A stretch of 64,000 bases of DNA from contig CP007494.1 in NCBI GenBank assembly GCA_000612485.1, positions 62,001 to 126,000 on the forward strand. The letters are read 5' to 3'. Each line of letters starts with the position of its first letter. Position 1 is the first letter of the stretch. The stretch comes from Bordetella holmesii ATCC 51541. GTDB taxonomy: Bacteria; Pseudomonadota; Gammaproteobacteria; Burkholderiales; Burkholderiaceae_B. Below, piece by piece: positions 20,111-30,011 of the stretch. Both the position numbers and the translations under genes were made by a program. The notes under the pieces were generated by a model. That model had not been told where the DNA came from and did not search any database. It worked only from the letters and a program-made list of their open reading frames with translations.

Positions 20111-20637
20111 GCGCGGCCGGCGTGCAACCACCGATGCAAAACGCGCGAAATCACCGGAATGCAGATGAAGGACAGTACCGGCGTCATGCTCAGGGTGGTC
20201 ACCAACACGCGCCAGAATACCGGCAGAGCGCTCAATTGTTCGTTGAGCAGAGTGCTAAAGAGCAAAAGCATGGGAAAGTAAGCCAACCAAATGCTGATGG
20301 CTTGCTTCCAGCGTGGCGGCGTGAACTTACGCGCACCAAACCAGCTTTCGATACCACTGACACGCTCGACCTGACTGTGTTGCACCAGGCTTGCGCCACG
20401 CTCGAGCCACATGCGCCGCGGCAGCGAACTCTCCCAGCGCTTGAGGCTGGCCTCGTCCTCAAAACGCAACACGATCTGGTAAGTATCGCCACCCTCGGGA
20501 GGCTGCAACACCCCGGAGCCCAGAAAGCCAGGAAAACCGGCCGCCAGGGTTTCTCCCTGGCGCATCCAGGCCAGGAAAGCCCCATAGCGCTGTGGCGAAA
20601 TGCGCCGGGTGACCAACATCGTGACAGGGTGGGACAT
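20107..20637 (-). CDS. Antibiotic-biosynthesis-monooxygenase-like membrane protein
   Basis: 176 residues. Residues 1-95 look like an ABM ferredoxin-like domain (MSHPVTMLVTRRISPQRYGAF, GDTYQIVLRFEDEASLKRWE); two hydrophobic helices follow (ISIWLAYFPMLLLFSTLL and WRVLVTTLSMTPVLSFICIP), placing the C-terminus in the membrane. This fusion occurs in many proteobacteria with no known function. It is antiparallel to and convergent with the GntR gene, so it is unlikely to belong to that operon. Confidence 0.8.
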   Translation of the reverse strand: MSHPVTMLVTRRISPQRYGAFLAWMRQGETLAAGFPGFLGSGVLQPPEGGDTYQIVLRFEDEASLKRWESSLPRRMWLERGASLVQHSQVERVSGIESWFGARKFTPPRWKQAISIWLAYFPMLLLFSTLLNEQLSALPVFWRVLVTTLSMTPVLSFICIPVISRVLHRWLHAGRA

Positions 20638-20827
20638 CGCAGACTCCTAGGCAAGCGGCGCCAACATCGCGCCTCGGTACTTACCCTAGCAATCGCCGTG
20701 CCAACCTTGCCGCACAGCATTTCGCCTCTGGCCGTCGCTGGCCAACCCTGTCAGAGCTTTTTCCCGCACCACACCCCACACCATATTGGTGATAACCCTA
20801 GCACCGATTCGGTGCATCGGAGTCCTC

Positions 20828-21199
20828 ATGACCGCCATCAACCTGCCCCATATCCTGGCCGAAGTTCGACAGGCATTCGACCGCTACGAACACGCCCTGG
20901 TCAACAATGACATCGCTGTGCTGGATGAACTGTTCTGGAACAGTCCACACACCGTGCGCCTTGGCGCCAGCGAACATCTCTATGGCTACGACGCGATCCA
21001 GGCGTTTCGCCGACAGCGCAATGCAGCGGGATTGCAGCGCGAGGTGCTGCGAACCCAAGTCACGACCTACGGCGAAGACTTCGCCACCACACATCTCGAG
21101 TTCACCCGGGGCGCAGCCATCGGCAGGCAGAGCCAGACCTGGATGCGCACCCCTGACGGCTGGCGAGTCATCGCCGCGCATGTCAGCCAGATGACCTGA
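20828..21199 (+). CDS. AtzH-like DUF3225 protein
   Basis: 123 residues of the cystatin/SnoaL-like fold ([63 protein letters not shown]). AtzH belongs to this family and acts next to AtzG/AtzE in cyanuric-acid catabolism. ATG 20828 is preceded by GGAG at seven bases. Separated from atzE by the GntR gene and one opposing gene, but its presence strengthens the reading of this locus as an AtzGEH-type module. Confidence 0.85.
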   Translation: MTAINLPHILAEVRQAFDRYEHALVNNDIAVLDELFWNSPHTVRLGASEHLYGYDAIQAFRRQRNAAGLQREVLRTQVTTYGEDFATTHLEFTRGAAIGRQSQTWMRTPDGWRVIAAHVSQMT

Positions 21200-21269
21200 G
21201 CGCATACATTGAGCCGTCTTCGTTACAGGTCTACACTGGGCTTCCCGTCAACCCCGGAGCATGCCTTTC

Positions 21270-21818
21270 ATGAGCACCCTCAATATCGCGGTTTTTGTCG
21301 GTAGCCTGCGCGCCGAGTCGATCAATTTGCGCCTGGCGCGCGCCCTGGAAAAACTCGTTCCCGGACAGGTCAAATTCCACTACGTGGATTTGAACGTGCC
21401 GCTGTTCAATCAGGATCTCGAAAACGACATGCCTGCGGCAGCGGCCAAGCTCAAGCAGCACATCAAAGACGCCCAAGGCGTGCTGTTCGTCACGCCAGAA
21501 CACAACCGCTCCATCCCGGCGGCGCTGAAAAATGCCATCGATTGGGGTACCCGGCCCTGGGGACAGAATGTGTGGATAGGCAAGGCAGGCGGCATCGTCG
21601 GCACCTCGCCCAGCGCAGCCGGCACGGCCATGGCACAACAACATCTGCGCAATATCCTGGCTGCCGAAGGCGTCAATGTCCTCACCACACCGGAAGTCTT
21701 TCTGCAAATGAAGGACGGCCTGATCGACGCCCAATACCAGATCACCAACGAAGACACTCGCAAATTCCTGCAAGGTTGGGTGGACCGGTATATAGACTGG
21801 GTTTCCAAGTCCGTGTGA
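21270..21818 (+). CDS. NAD(P)H-dependent FMN reductase
   Basis: 182 residues of flavodoxin-like fold. FMN-binding loop FVGSLRAESINLRLARAL at the N-terminus, then FVTPEHNRSIPAALKNAIDW and GTSPSAAGTAMAQQHLRN, all typical of the FMN_red family (chromate/azo/quinone reductases). ATG 21270 fits the GGAG ten bases upstream better than the ATG at 21261. Cytoplasmic; physiological electron acceptor unknown. Last gene before the repeat array. Confidence 0.9.
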   Translation: MSTLNIAVFVGSLRAESINLRLARALEKLVPGQVKFHYVDLNVPLFNQDLENDMPAAAAKLKQHIKDAQGVLFVTPEHNRSIPAALKNAIDWGTRPWGQNVWIGKAGGIVGTSPSAAGTAMAQQHLRNILAAEGVNVLTTPEVFLQMKDGLIDAQYQITNEDTRKFLQGWVDRYIDWVSKSV

Positions 21819-21853
21819 TCTGCTCCACTGCCGCTCGCCTGCGGGCGGCAGTC

Positions 21854-22531
21854 TTATCCCCGGCCGATGTGGAAAAGCTTGAGGACAGATGGCGGGTACT
21901 CCCGGATTACTCCGTCATATCAATGACTTGATCTCAATGATCAATATCTGATCAACACTTCATGCAAGCTCTCAAGTTGTCCCCGCATTTTGTGGATAAG
22001 CATGAGGACAGATTGCTCACATCCTAAAAAATTCTTTTCAAATCAAAATCTTAAGGTCCTTCGTTCGAAAAAAAGAGCAGTTCAGGGTTAACCCGCGAGT
22101 CAGCAGGGCAGTTCTTCAGATGCCTCGCCGGCTCCTGCACACTTATCCCCTGCATGTGTGGACAAGGCGCTTGATAGCTCGCGCACAAGCCCAAAACAAT
22201 GATCCCCATCAATGACTTAGCGACCACGAGCAACAACTGCCCAGGACACTGACGGCCGCCACGGGCCGTCGCCGCTCGACGACCCGTGGCCTTTTATCCC
22301 CGTGCAGTGTGGACAAGGTATTGAACAGCTTTGGGGCAAACCCGAAAACCCTATACGGGCCGGGCACTTGCAAGACGTGATCAAAAATTGCTCGGGCGAC
22401 TGGTGACGACGGCGGCAAACGGCTCTGTGCGTTATCCCCGCAAAATGTGGACAAACCCTTGAATAGTTGCCGAACAAAGGCAAAATCCCCTTGTTCGACA
22501 GCCACTTGCAACGGCCGATCAAAAAAGATGC
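21854..22531. repeat. Array of five DnaA-box-like dyads in a gene-free region
   Basis: Between the FMN reductase and dodecin lie about 700 bases with no credible gene. Five units recur, each a TTATCCCC-type half-site followed at exactly 14 bases (start to start) by TGTGGANAA. Half-site pairs start at 21854/21868, 21977/21991, 22143/22157, 22294/22308 and 22432/22446; unit spacing is 123, 166, 151 and 138. Units at 22294 and 22432 align without gaps for about 100 bases, sharing TTGAA-AG, CACTTGCAA and GATCAAAAA. A strongly AT-rich tract (22022-22060) and three GATC sites (21930-21956) lie between units. The layout recalls a replication origin or a DnaA-titration locus. Short minus-strand frames through it only translate the repeats. 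Confidence 0.8.
21991..21999 (-). promoter_or_regulatory. Perfect DnaA box (TTATCCACA on the minus strand)
   Basis: Exact consensus nonamer inside the second dyad of the array. The other right-hand half-sites differ by one base (TTGTCCACA at three units, TTTTCCACA at the first). Confidence 0.7.
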
Positions 22532-22538
22532 AGAGCGC

Positions 22539-22760
22539 TCACTCGTCCTCGAGACGCAAGCCCAGTTTCAGGCCGACCTGCCAATGCTCGACCTTGCCAT
22601 CCTTGATATGGCCACGCACCTCGGTGACCTCAAACCAATCGAGATGCCGCAACGAGCGCGAGGCCCGTTCGATGGCCTGTTTGATCGCGTCATCGGTCGA
22701 GACCGACGAAGACCCCACGAGCTCTATCTGTTTATACACATGTGCTTTCTTGGACATCAC
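22539..22760 (-). CDS. Dodecin flavoprotein
   Basis: 73 residues (MMSKKAHVYKQIELVGSSSV...). The family pattern is complete: VYKQIELVGSS, DDAIKQAIERAS, LDWFEVTEVRGHI and VEHWQVGLKLG; the tryptophan in DWFEVTE is the one that stacks on flavin in bacterial dodecins. Twelve copies assemble into a hollow sphere that stores or buffers FMN/FAD in the cytoplasm. The second Met (22757) is an alternative start. Its upstream region is shared with the end of a broken LysR gene. Confidence 0.93.
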   Translation of the reverse strand: MMSKKAHVYKQIELVGSSSVSTDDAIKQAIERASRSLRHLDWFEVTEVRGHIKDGKVEHWQVGLKLGLRLEDE

Positions 22761-22822
22761 AATCTCCCTTCAGCCAGTGAACCCCATTGAACCATGCCGC
22801 AAGCAGGCAGGCCAACATGGGC

Positions 22823-23726
22823 TCAAGCCGCCTGCGCAAAGCGCGCAGACAGAAAATCGCGTAAGCGCCTTACTGCGGGAGACAGACGGGAACGCTCCAC
22901 GCACAAAAGATATACCGGACAACGCTCGCCCTGATAATCCGGCAACGCCACCACCAACCGACCTGCTCGCAAGTCCTCGCAAACGTCGAAATAGGACTTG
23001 TAAGCCAGCCCGTCGCCCGCCAACGCCCAGCGCCTGACCACATCGCCATCATCGGCAGCGCGATCACCCTTCCACGGCGACGTCAGTGTGTTTCCCGTCG
23101 CGCTCGAAACGCCAGCGATCGTGCGGAGCGTCGCTCAACATGAATGTCAGGCAATTGTGGTTATGCAAATCTTCGGGCACACGGGGCATACCGCGGCGCG
23201 CAAAATACTCTGGCGCTGCACAAAGCACCCGACGGTTATCCGGCGCCAGAGGAAGCGCGATCATGGTTGAATCACCAGGGTCGCCGTACCGAATGGCAAT
23301 ATCTACCCCTTGCCGATGCAGGTCCGTCAAACGATCGCTGATACGGATCTGCAAGCGTATGCCTGCATGCTCACGCTGAAAATCATCCAACCAGGGCAGC
23401 AGCATATGCCGCCCCAAATCAGACGGCATGGACAAGGACAACTTACCCGATATCGAGTGACGGTCGCGCTGGACCGACCCTCGCCCGGCCGCAAGCGCCG
23501 CGAGCGCGGCATGCGCGTGGTCGCGATACCGCTCACCCTCGACGGTGAGCCGCAAGCTGCGGGTCGAACGTACAAAAAGCCGGACACCCAATGCCCCTTC
23601 CAACCGTTTGACAGCGGCACTGGCCACGGCCGGCGTCAAGCCCAACTCACGTGCGGCGGCGGAAAAACTCCCTGCCGCCGCGGCGGATACAAAAATGCGC
23701 AGGTCTTCCACTCGCTCGGCGGCCAT
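22823..23726 (-). pseudogene. LysR-family regulator, frameshifted near the C-terminus
   Basis: The first 220 codons (MAAERVEDLRIFVSAAAAGS, with a winged helix SFSAAARELGLTPAVASAAVKRLE) read normally, then the frame hits TGA at 23064. The C-terminal 75 residues (DVVRRWALAGDGLAYKSYFD ... RLRDFLSARF) continue in the next frame. One G fewer in the GGG run at 23067-23069 would restore a 300-residue LTTR of the AaeR/YhjC type. Divergent from a quinone-oxidoreductase-like gene 100 bases away, its likely former target. Confidence 0.88.
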
Positions 23727-23826
23727 TTTCAAAAATCCTTTGAAACTGAAGCAGATCTTAGCGGGTTTTTCTACAAGGCTGACCGGGTCAGGATGATGCA
23801 GTCCCCCACGCACTCGAGGATCACAG

Positions 23827-24846
23827 ATGAAAGCCATCGCCTTTACCCGCAACCTGCCCGCCAGCGACGAACAAGCATTGCAGGATATCGACCTGCCCGT
23901 GCCCGACGCCGGACCGCGCGACTTGCGCGTGCGGGTGCACGCCATCTCGGTCAACCCGGTGGACGTGAAGATCCGCCACAACCGCAAGCCGCAGGACGGC
24001 CAACCCGAGGTCATCGGCTGGGATGCCGCCGGTGTCGTGGAGGCCGTTGGCCCACAAGTCAGTCTGTTCAAACCTGGTGATCGCGTCTGGTATGCCGGCG
24101 CGCTCAATCGGCCTGGAGCCAACAGCGAACTGCATGTGGTCGACGAGCGGCTGGTCGGGCACATGCCCGGCTCGCTGGACTTCGCCCAGGCCGCGGCCAT
24201 GCCGTTGACGGCGATCACCGCCTGGGAGTTGCTCTTTGACCGACTGCGTGTGCTGGACAATCAGCGCCCCAGCCAGGACGCCATCCTGGTGGTGGGAGCC
24301 GCAGGCGGCGTGGGTTCGATCCTCGTACAACTGGCTCGCCAACTGACCGGGCTGACCATCATCGCCACCGCATCACGCCCCGAAACCCGGGCCTGGGTCA
24401 CCGAACTGGGCGCGCATCATGTCATTGACCACAGCCGCCCGCTGGCCGCCCAACTGGCAGCCACCGGGCATGATCAAGTGCGCTACATCGCCGCCCTCAC
24501 CCAGACCGACCAGCATTTCCCCGAACTCGTCAAAGCCATCGCACCGCAGGGCGCCATGGCCGTGATCGACGACCCGTCGGCCATCGACGTGCGTCAACTC
24601 AAGAGCAAGTCCGCATCGCTGCACTGGGAATTCATGTTTGCTCGTTCGATGTTCCAAACACCCGACATGGCAGCCCAGCATGAGCTGCTCGAGCAAGTCG
24701 CCGCGCTGATCGATACCGCACGCCTGAGGACCACCCTGGGGGAGCACTACGGTCATATCAACGCCGCCAACCTGCGACGAGCTCATGCCTTCATCGAAAG
24801 CGGGCGCGCGCGCGGGAAAATCGTACTGGAGGGTTTTGCCGCTTAA
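23827..24846 (+). CDS. Zinc-type alcohol dehydrogenase-like / quinone oxidoreductase (MDR family)
   Basis: 339 residues. GroES-like N-terminus (RVHAISVNPVDVKIRHNRKP), then the Rossmann NADPH site VVGAAGGVGSILVQLAR (the MDR AxxGxxG pattern). The zinc-ligand cysteines of true ADHs are absent, so a zinc-independent quinone or enone reductase is more likely. Probably controlled by the divergent LysR gene, which is now broken. Its stop overlaps the convergent small membrane gene by four bases. Confidence 0.9.
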   Translation: MKAIAFTRNLPASDEQALQDIDLPVPDAGPRDLRVRVHAISVNPVDVKIRHNRKPQDGQPEVIGWDAAGVVEAVGPQVSLFKPGDRVWYAGALNRPGANSELHVVDERLVGHMPGSLDFAQAAAMPLTAITAWELLFDRLRVLDNQRPSQDAILVVGAAGGVGSILVQLARQLTGLTIIATASRPETRAWVTELGAHHVIDHSRPLAAQLAATGHDQVRYIAALTQTDQHFPELVKAIAPQGAMAVIDDPSAIDVRQLKSKSASLHWEFMFARSMFQTPDMAAQHELLEQVAALIDTARLRTTLGEHYGHINAANLRRAHAFIESGRARGKIVLEGFAA

Positions 24847-25109
24847 TCTGGCACCTTTGCGCTGCGCGCGGCCACCACGCCGAGCACGAACGCCACCAGC
24901 GCCGGCACGCCAAAGACCACGGCGTGACCGGCCACCTCTTCACTATCGCCCAGCGCCGCCACTCGGACTGCGTAGGTCAAATGCGCCACACATAGCGCCA
25001 ACCATGCGGCGATAAAACCGAAATAGGCCAGTTGCGGCCGCCGGCGCCCGAAATAGCCGAACAGCCCGAGAATGGCCAGACCCATGGCCGTGAAGACGAT
25101 GGTCAACAT
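24843..25109 (-). CDS. Small predicted membrane protein
   Basis: 88 residues starting MLTIVFTAMGLAILGLFGYF, with three hydrophobic segments (about 1-18, 28-50, 63-82) separated by short charged loops. GGAG stands about nine bases before the ATG at 25109. I do not recognise a named family. The open frame runs 200 codons further upstream but that extension is GC-driven and lacks protein-like pattern. Confidence 0.65.
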   Translation of the reverse strand: MLTIVFTAMGLAILGLFGYFGRRRPQLAYFGFIAAWLALCVAHLTYAVRVAALGDSEEVAGHAVVFGVPALVAFVLGVVAARSAKVPD

Positions 25110-25690
25110 GCATGATCTCCGCGCCCGGTCACTGCCAGGCAATACCCCAAAGCGTAGAACATGCCCGTGCTCTTTGCCCAGTGATTGCACCGTGGCGGCA
25201 AGCCGGGCTTGACCGGCAAGCCTTGAATTTCGCCCGATCGATACGCGGCCTCCATGCGATACACGCGCGCGGCTCCAGGGCCCCCGCTCGCTGGCCATCA
25301 CCTCGCGGAACCGGCCCGCATTGCGCGTACAATCCGGCTCAGGTGTTTCCCCGGCTCGCCGCTGCGAACCGGGTCCCTCGCCGACGCCCGGATGGCTGTC
25401 TTTGGCCGTCGCCGGTGCCCGCCAGGCCCGTCGCGAGGCCAGGCCCAGGTGAACCGAGGCCACGCGGGATCCTGCGCGGCACCTCAGCGCAGCGCCGATG
25501 CGAAACCCGTCACGCCTGCGCCGGCAGGTGACACCTATGCGTGCACGCTTGACGAGCCATCCGACGCAGCAACGCTGGGCGTCCTCCAGTAAGCTGCAGA
25601 CATGGCCGGCTGCCGGCATTGACCGGCCTGGCTCGCAAGACAGCACAATCACCCAAGGGCGATCAAGGATGCCGCCAGTTGTCGAATTCA
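25110..25690. other. Gene-free interval upstream of mutS, possible structured RNA
   Basis: About 580 bases with no convincing coding sequence. TACAAT at about 25329-25334 resembles a -10 box; seven bases on, the sequence AGGTGT begins, and its complement ACACCT occurs about 195 bases later (near 25533), so a transcript could close on itself. Internal GC-rich inverted pieces exist. I could not match it to 6S RNA, RNase P RNA, tmRNA, SRP RNA or a known riboswitch. It may equally be an ordinary leader or spacer. Confidence 0.35.
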
Positions 25691-28318
25691 ATGAATAAAT
25701 CAGATCACTCTGCACATACCCCGATGATGCAGCAATACCTGCGCCTGAAAGCCGAGGCCGGGTCGTTGCTGTTGTTCTATCGCATGGGGGATTTCTACGA
25801 GATGTTCTATGAGGATGCCGAGAAAGCCGCGCGTCTTCTGAACGTCACGCTCACCAAACGGGGCACCTCCAATGGAGCGCCCATACCCATGGCGGGTGTG
25901 CCGGTACATGCCATGGAGCAATACCTGGCCCGTTTGGTGGCACTAGGCGAGTCCGTGGCCATCTGCGAGCAGATCGGCGACCCCGCGGCCTCCAAAGGTC
26001 CGGTCGAGCGCAAGATCGTGCGTATCGTCACGCCCGGCACGCTGACCGACGACGCATTGCTGCCGGCTAAAGCCGATCGTGCGCTGGCCGCGGTCTGCAT
26101 CTCGGGCAAGCGCGACCCTCGCGCAGGGATTGCCTGGCTGAATCTGGCCAGCGGCGAGTTCCACGTCACCGAGTGCGCCCCTGCTCTACTGGATTCGGAG
26201 CTGCATCGCATAGGTCCGGCCGAGCTCATCTACGCCGATAGCGCAGAGCTGGATACAAGCTATGGGGGCGCACGTGCCCGCGTACCCGATTGGCATTTCG
26301 AGGCCGACGGTGCCCGCGCGCACTTGTTGGCGCATTTCCAGACCGACTCGCTGGCCGGCTTCGACATCGAGGACATGCCGGTGGCCGTCTGCGCGGCGGG
26401 TGCCTTGCTGCGCTATGCGGCCCGCACCCAATCCCAGGCCCTGGCGCACGTGCAAACCATCAGCGCCGAGCGGGCCGGGCTTTATGTCCTGATGGACCCG
26501 GTCACGCGGCGTAATCTGGAGCTGACGCAAACGCTCTCCGGCGAGGATGCCCCGACGCTGTTCTCCCTGTTGGACGATTGCTGCACGCCGATGGGTAGCC
26601 GGTTACTACGTCGCTGGCTCCATCATCCGCTGCGCGAGAATGCACCCGTGGCCGCTCGCCAGCAGGCCATCGCCACGCTGCTGACCGCGCGGCTGGACAT
26701 GGCGCAGACCTTCGGCGCGGCCGGCCTGCTCGATGCGCTGCGTTCGGCCCTGGGAGTGTTTCCGGATATCGAGCGCATTGCCGCACGCCTCGCCTTGCGC
26801 TCGGTGCGCCCCCGTGAGCTGGCCAGCCTGCGGGATGCCTTGGGCACCCTGCCGCAACTGCGCATGCTGGTCGCCCCGCTTGCCGAATCTGCTCGGTTGG
26901 CCGAATTGGCGGATCAACTCACGCTCGACCCTGCCATTGCCGACCTGCTGATGCGCGCCATTGCTCAGGAGCCTTCTCTGGCGCTACGCGATGGTGGCGT
27001 CATCGCCACGGGCTTTGACTCGGAACTCGACCAGTTGCGCGTACTGGCCGCCGACAGCGGCGAATTTCTGCTGCAACTCGAAGCAAGGGAGCGCGAACGT
27101 ACCGGCATATCCAATCTGCGGGTGGAGTTCAATCGTGTCCACGGCTTTTATATCGAAGTATCCAAAGGCCAGGCCGACAAGGTACCCACGGACTATCGAC
27201 GCCGGCAGACGCTGAAAAACGCCGAGCGCTATATCACCCCAGAACTCAAGAGCTGGGAAGACAAAGTCCTCTCGGCTCAGGATCGCGCCTTTGCGCGCGA
27301 GAAGTGGCTCTTCGAGCAGGTACTCGATGCGCTGGCGGGCTATGTTCGACCGCTGGCCGACGCGGCCGCGGCACTGGCCGAGCTGGATGCTTTGGGCAGC
27401 CTGGCCGAACACGCCCGCCGCCATGACTGGGTCGCCCCGGACCTGATCGAAACCGCCGAAATCGATATCGATGCCGGCCGGCATCCAGTCGTCGAGCGCA
27501 CCATCGAACGCTTCACCCCCAATCATTGCCGCCTCGACGCCACGCGCCGCATGTTGCTGATCACCGGCCCCAACATGGGCGGGAAATCAACCTATATGCG
27601 ACAGATCGCGCTCATCGCACTGCTGGCGCGCACGGGCAGTTTCGTGCCCGCCCGGCGTGCCCGCGTGGGCAGGATCGATCGCATCTTCACCCGCATCGGC
27701 GCCGCCGACGACCTGGCGGGCAGCCGCTCCACGTTCATGATGGAGATGACCGAAGCCGCTGCCATACTGGCCGCCAGTACCCCGCACAGCCTGGTGCTGA
27801 TGGACGAAATCGGCCGGGGCACGTCGACTTACGATGGCCTGGCGCTTGCCTGGGCCATAGCCTTGCGGCTTGTGACGCACAACAGGGCCCTTACGCTCTT
27901 TGCGACACATTACTTCGAACTCACTCGGCTGCCCTCGGAGCAACCCGCGGCAGCCAATGTGCATCTGGCCGCAGCCGAATCCGCGGGTGGCATTGTCTTT
28001 CTGCACGAAGTGCGCGAAGGCCCGGCCAGCCGCAGTTACGGTATACAGGTCGCTCAACGCGCCGGTATTCCTGCCGCCGTCATCCGGCATGCCACGCGTG
28101 AACTCGAACGCCTGGAGGCGCAAGGTGCCCCCACCCCGCAACTAGGATTGTTTTCCGCTGCGCTCGATGCCGATGCCCACCACCAAGCGCAAGCCGACCG
28201 TGACGAGGACGATGCCGTTCGCGCCGCGCTGCACGCCGCACTGACCGATATCGACCCCGACAGCCTCACCCCGCGCGAAGCGCTGGACGCCCTTTACCGC
28301 CTGAAGGCCCTGCAATGA
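25691..28318 (+). CDS. mutS: DNA mismatch repair protein MutS
   Basis: 875 residues. Mismatch-reading motif [11 protein letters not shown] near residue 35 supplies the Phe-x-Glu wedge. Walker [10 protein letters not shown] near residue 625, Walker [17 protein letters not shown], and the signature ATHYFEL complete the ABC-type ATPase. MutS binds mispairs and recruits MutL. I place the start at 25691 ([20 protein letters not shown]), which aligns with the family; the frame is open to 25619. Intact, so the many indels elsewhere are not explained by loss of MutS. The JmjC gene overlaps its stop. Confidence 0.96.
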   Translation: MNKSDHSAHTPMMQQYLRLKAEAGSLLLFYRMGDFYEMFYEDAEKAARLLNVTLTKRGTSNGAPIPMAGVPVHAMEQYLARLVALGESVAICEQIGDPAASKGPVERKIVRIVTPGTLTDDALLPAKADRALAAVCISGKRDPRAGIAWLNLASGEFHVTECAPALLDSELHRIGPAELIYADSAELDTSYGGARARVPDWHFEADGARAHLLAHFQTDSLAGFDIEDMPVAVCAAGALLRYAARTQSQALAHVQTISAERAGLYVLMDPVTRRNLELTQTLSGEDAPTLFSLLDDCCTPMGSRLLRRWLHHPLRENAPVAARQQAIATLLTARLDMAQTFGAAGLLDALRSALGVFPDIERIAARLALRSVRPRELASLRDALGTLPQLRMLVAPLAESARLAELADQLTLDPAIADLLMRAIAQEPSLALRDGGVIATGFDSELDQLRVLAADSGEFLLQLEARERERTGISNLRVEFNRVHGFYIEVSKGQADKVPTDYRRRQTLKNAERYITPELKSWEDKVLSAQDRAFAREKWLFEQVLDALAGYVRPLADAAAALAELDALGSLAEHARRHDWVAPDLIETAEIDIDAGRHPVVERTIERFTPNHCRLDATRRMLLITGPNMGGKSTYMRQIALIALLARTGSFVPARRARVGRIDRIFTRIGAADDLAGSRSTFMMEMTEAAAILAASTPHSLVLMDEIGRGTSTYDGLALAWAIALRLVTHNRALTLFATHYFELTRLPSEQPAAANVHLAAAESAGGIVFLHEVREGPASRSYGIQVAQRAGIPAAVIRHATRELERLEAQGAPTPQLGLFSAALDADAHHQAQADRDEDDAVRAALHAALTDIDPDSLTPREALDALYRLKALQ

Positions 28319-29502
28319 CCCTCGATCAGCCTCTCGCCTTGCTGGGCGGGATCTCCCCCGACGACTTCATGCGCCGCTACTGGCAGCGCAAGCCCCTGTT
28401 GATCAGGCAGGCCATTCCTGGCTTCAAGCCGCCGGAGACGATTGCAGCACTGAAAAAGCTCGCCCGGCGCGACGACGTCGAATCGCGTTTGATCTGGCGC
28501 GAGCAAGGCCAGTGGCAGATGGAGAACGGCCCGTTTGCGCGTCTGCCCAAGGCCAGCGAGCCGGACTGGACGCTGCTGGTGCAGAGCGTCGACCTGCACA
28601 GCGATGCCGCGGCAGAGCTGATGCAGCGCTTTCGCTTCATCCCGGACGCAAGGCTCGATGATCTCATGGTCAGCGTGGCGTCGGACGGTGGTGGGGTGGG
28701 TCCGCATTTCGACAGCTACGATGTCTTTTTGCTCCAAGCCGCCGGTCAACGCCGCTGGCGCTATGGCCGCCAGAAAGACCTGTCGCTCGAACCGGATCTG
28801 CCCCTGAAGATACTCAGTCACTTCGAGCCCGAACACGATGTCGTCCTGGAGGCGGGCGACATGCTCTACCTGCCCCCTCAGGCCGCACATGATGGCGTGG
28901 CGGTGGGAGATGACTGCATGACCATCTCCATCGGCTTTCGGGCGCCGACACAGGCTGCACTGGCCCGTGGCTTGCTCGAGGCGGCTGCCGACCAGGCCAT
29001 GGCGCGCATCGGCCTGCTAGGAGGCCCTTATGGCGAGCCGGCGTTGCCCGGCCCTAAACTGGATGGGCTCTATCGCGACCCCGGCCAGGCCGCCACCCGA
29101 ACGCCTGCCGCGCTACCCGATGCGCTGGTAGAAGCCACCTTGGATACGTTGTCCAAGTTGCGTTTTGATGATGCACTCGCGTCCCGTTTTCTCGGCTGCT
29201 GGCTCACGGAGCCCAGTCAGTTGGCGGTTTTCGACGGCGCCGAAACCGACGTGGATCTCGAAGACAACTGGCCCGCCCTGGGCAGACTCGTTCTGGACCG
29301 GCGCAGCCGCATGCTTTATCGAGGCAAGCAACTCTTCATCAACGGCGAAACGGCCATGGTCTGCGCCGAGCCTGCCCTCAAGCAACTCGCCGACGCCCGC
29401 GTGCTCGACTGCGCAGATCCACGCTGCAAGCGGTTATCTGACGACGCACGCAGCTGTCTGGCAGACTGGCTGGACTCAGGCTGGCTGCACTATCGGGCAT
29501 GA
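28315..29502 (+). CDS. JmjC/cupin-domain ribosomal oxygenase-like protein (RoxA/YcfD type)
   Basis: 395 residues. Family N-terminus ([31 protein letters not shown]), iron-binding HxD in [15 protein letters not shown] and distal histidine in [12 protein letters not shown], then a winged-helix C-terminal region. E. coli YcfD hydroxylates an arginine of ribosomal protein L16 using 2-oxoglutarate and O2. Coupled to mutS by an ATGA overlap. Substrate specificity is inferred from the family only. Confidence 0.88.
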   Translation: MTLDQPLALLGGISPDDFMRRYWQRKPLLIRQAIPGFKPPETIAALKKLARRDDVESRLIWREQGQWQMENGPFARLPKASEPDWTLLVQSVDLHSDAAAELMQRFRFIPDARLDDLMVSVASDGGGVGPHFDSYDVFLLQAAGQRRWRYGRQKDLSLEPDLPLKILSHFEPEHDVVLEAGDMLYLPPQAAHDGVAVGDDCMTISIGFRAPTQAALARGLLEAAADQAMARIGLLGGPYGEPALPGPKLDGLYRDPGQAATRTPAALPDALVEATLDTLSKLRFDDALASRFLGCWLTEPSQLAVFDGAETDVDLEDNWPALGRLVLDRRSRMLYRGKQLFINGETAMVCAEPALKQLADARVLDCADPRCKRLSDDARSCLADWLDSGWLHYRA

Positions 29503-29747
29503 TCCTAGGCGCCCAAAAACTCAGACGTGCAGCCGACTCTAGGACGAATCTGCCCAAGCGGCTGCCGTTGCGCCCACGCTTTGCAACAATTCGACATGCA
29601 ATACACATAACCGCAAGCCCTGTTGCAATTGGGATGCCACCGCTTTAATTTCAACACCCAAGCGCCTGACAGTTTCCTGTAGCCTGGATTCTGGTTTCCC
29701 CTAATACCCAAGGGATACACCACAATCCCACAAACAGGAGTCTCGAT

Positions 29748-29993
29748 ATGATGAGCAAAACCCTGATCGTTGCTTCGGTGTTGGCCGTCGCTTTGTCTGC
29801 GTGCAACAAGAAGGAAGAGCCCGCCGCGCCGGCTGCCACGCCGACCCCGACCACGCCCACCTCTTCGCCATCGGCCCCGAGCACCACCCCGGAGCCGAGC
29901 ACGAATCCGGCTCCGGCAGATAGCGCTCCCGACACCACGCCGGGCACCGGTTCGACGACGCCCAGCGGTGGAGCCACCACGCCGGCCTCCTGA
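29748..29993 (+). CDS. Small Pro/Thr/Ser-rich lipoprotein
   Basis: 81 residues: signal peptide with lipobox LSAC (cysteine near residue 19), then a low-complexity tail of Ala, Pro, Thr and Ser (TPTPTTPTSSPSAPST...). AGGAG lies seven bases before the ATG at 29748. Membrane-anchored, probably a disordered tether; no catalytic motif. The 245 bases between it and the JmjC gene hold no gene I can see. Followed directly by a strong terminator. Confidence 0.8.
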   Translation: MMSKTLIVASVLAVALSACNKKEEPAAPAATPTPTTPTSSPSAPSTTPEPSTNPAPADSAPDTTPGTGSTTPSGGATTPAS

Positions 29994-30011
29994 TCAGGTT
30001 GCGCAGCGCCT

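Noticed and set aside
22051..22511. Two small minus-strand genes in the repeat array
   Set aside because: They only translate the DnaA-like repeats (for example LFKGLSTFCGDN and LFNTLSTLHGDK) and have no start signals.
21854..22531. CRISPR array
   Set aside because: The repeats are diverged, the spacing is 123-166 bases and no cas genes are present.
25338..25540. Cobalamin riboswitch or 6S RNA
   Set aside because: The conserved cores of both were looked for on both strands and are missing; the adjacent genes are also unsuitable.
24843..25715. A 290-residue protein on the minus strand
   Set aside because: Only the last 88 residues look like a protein and they have their own ribosome site at 25109.
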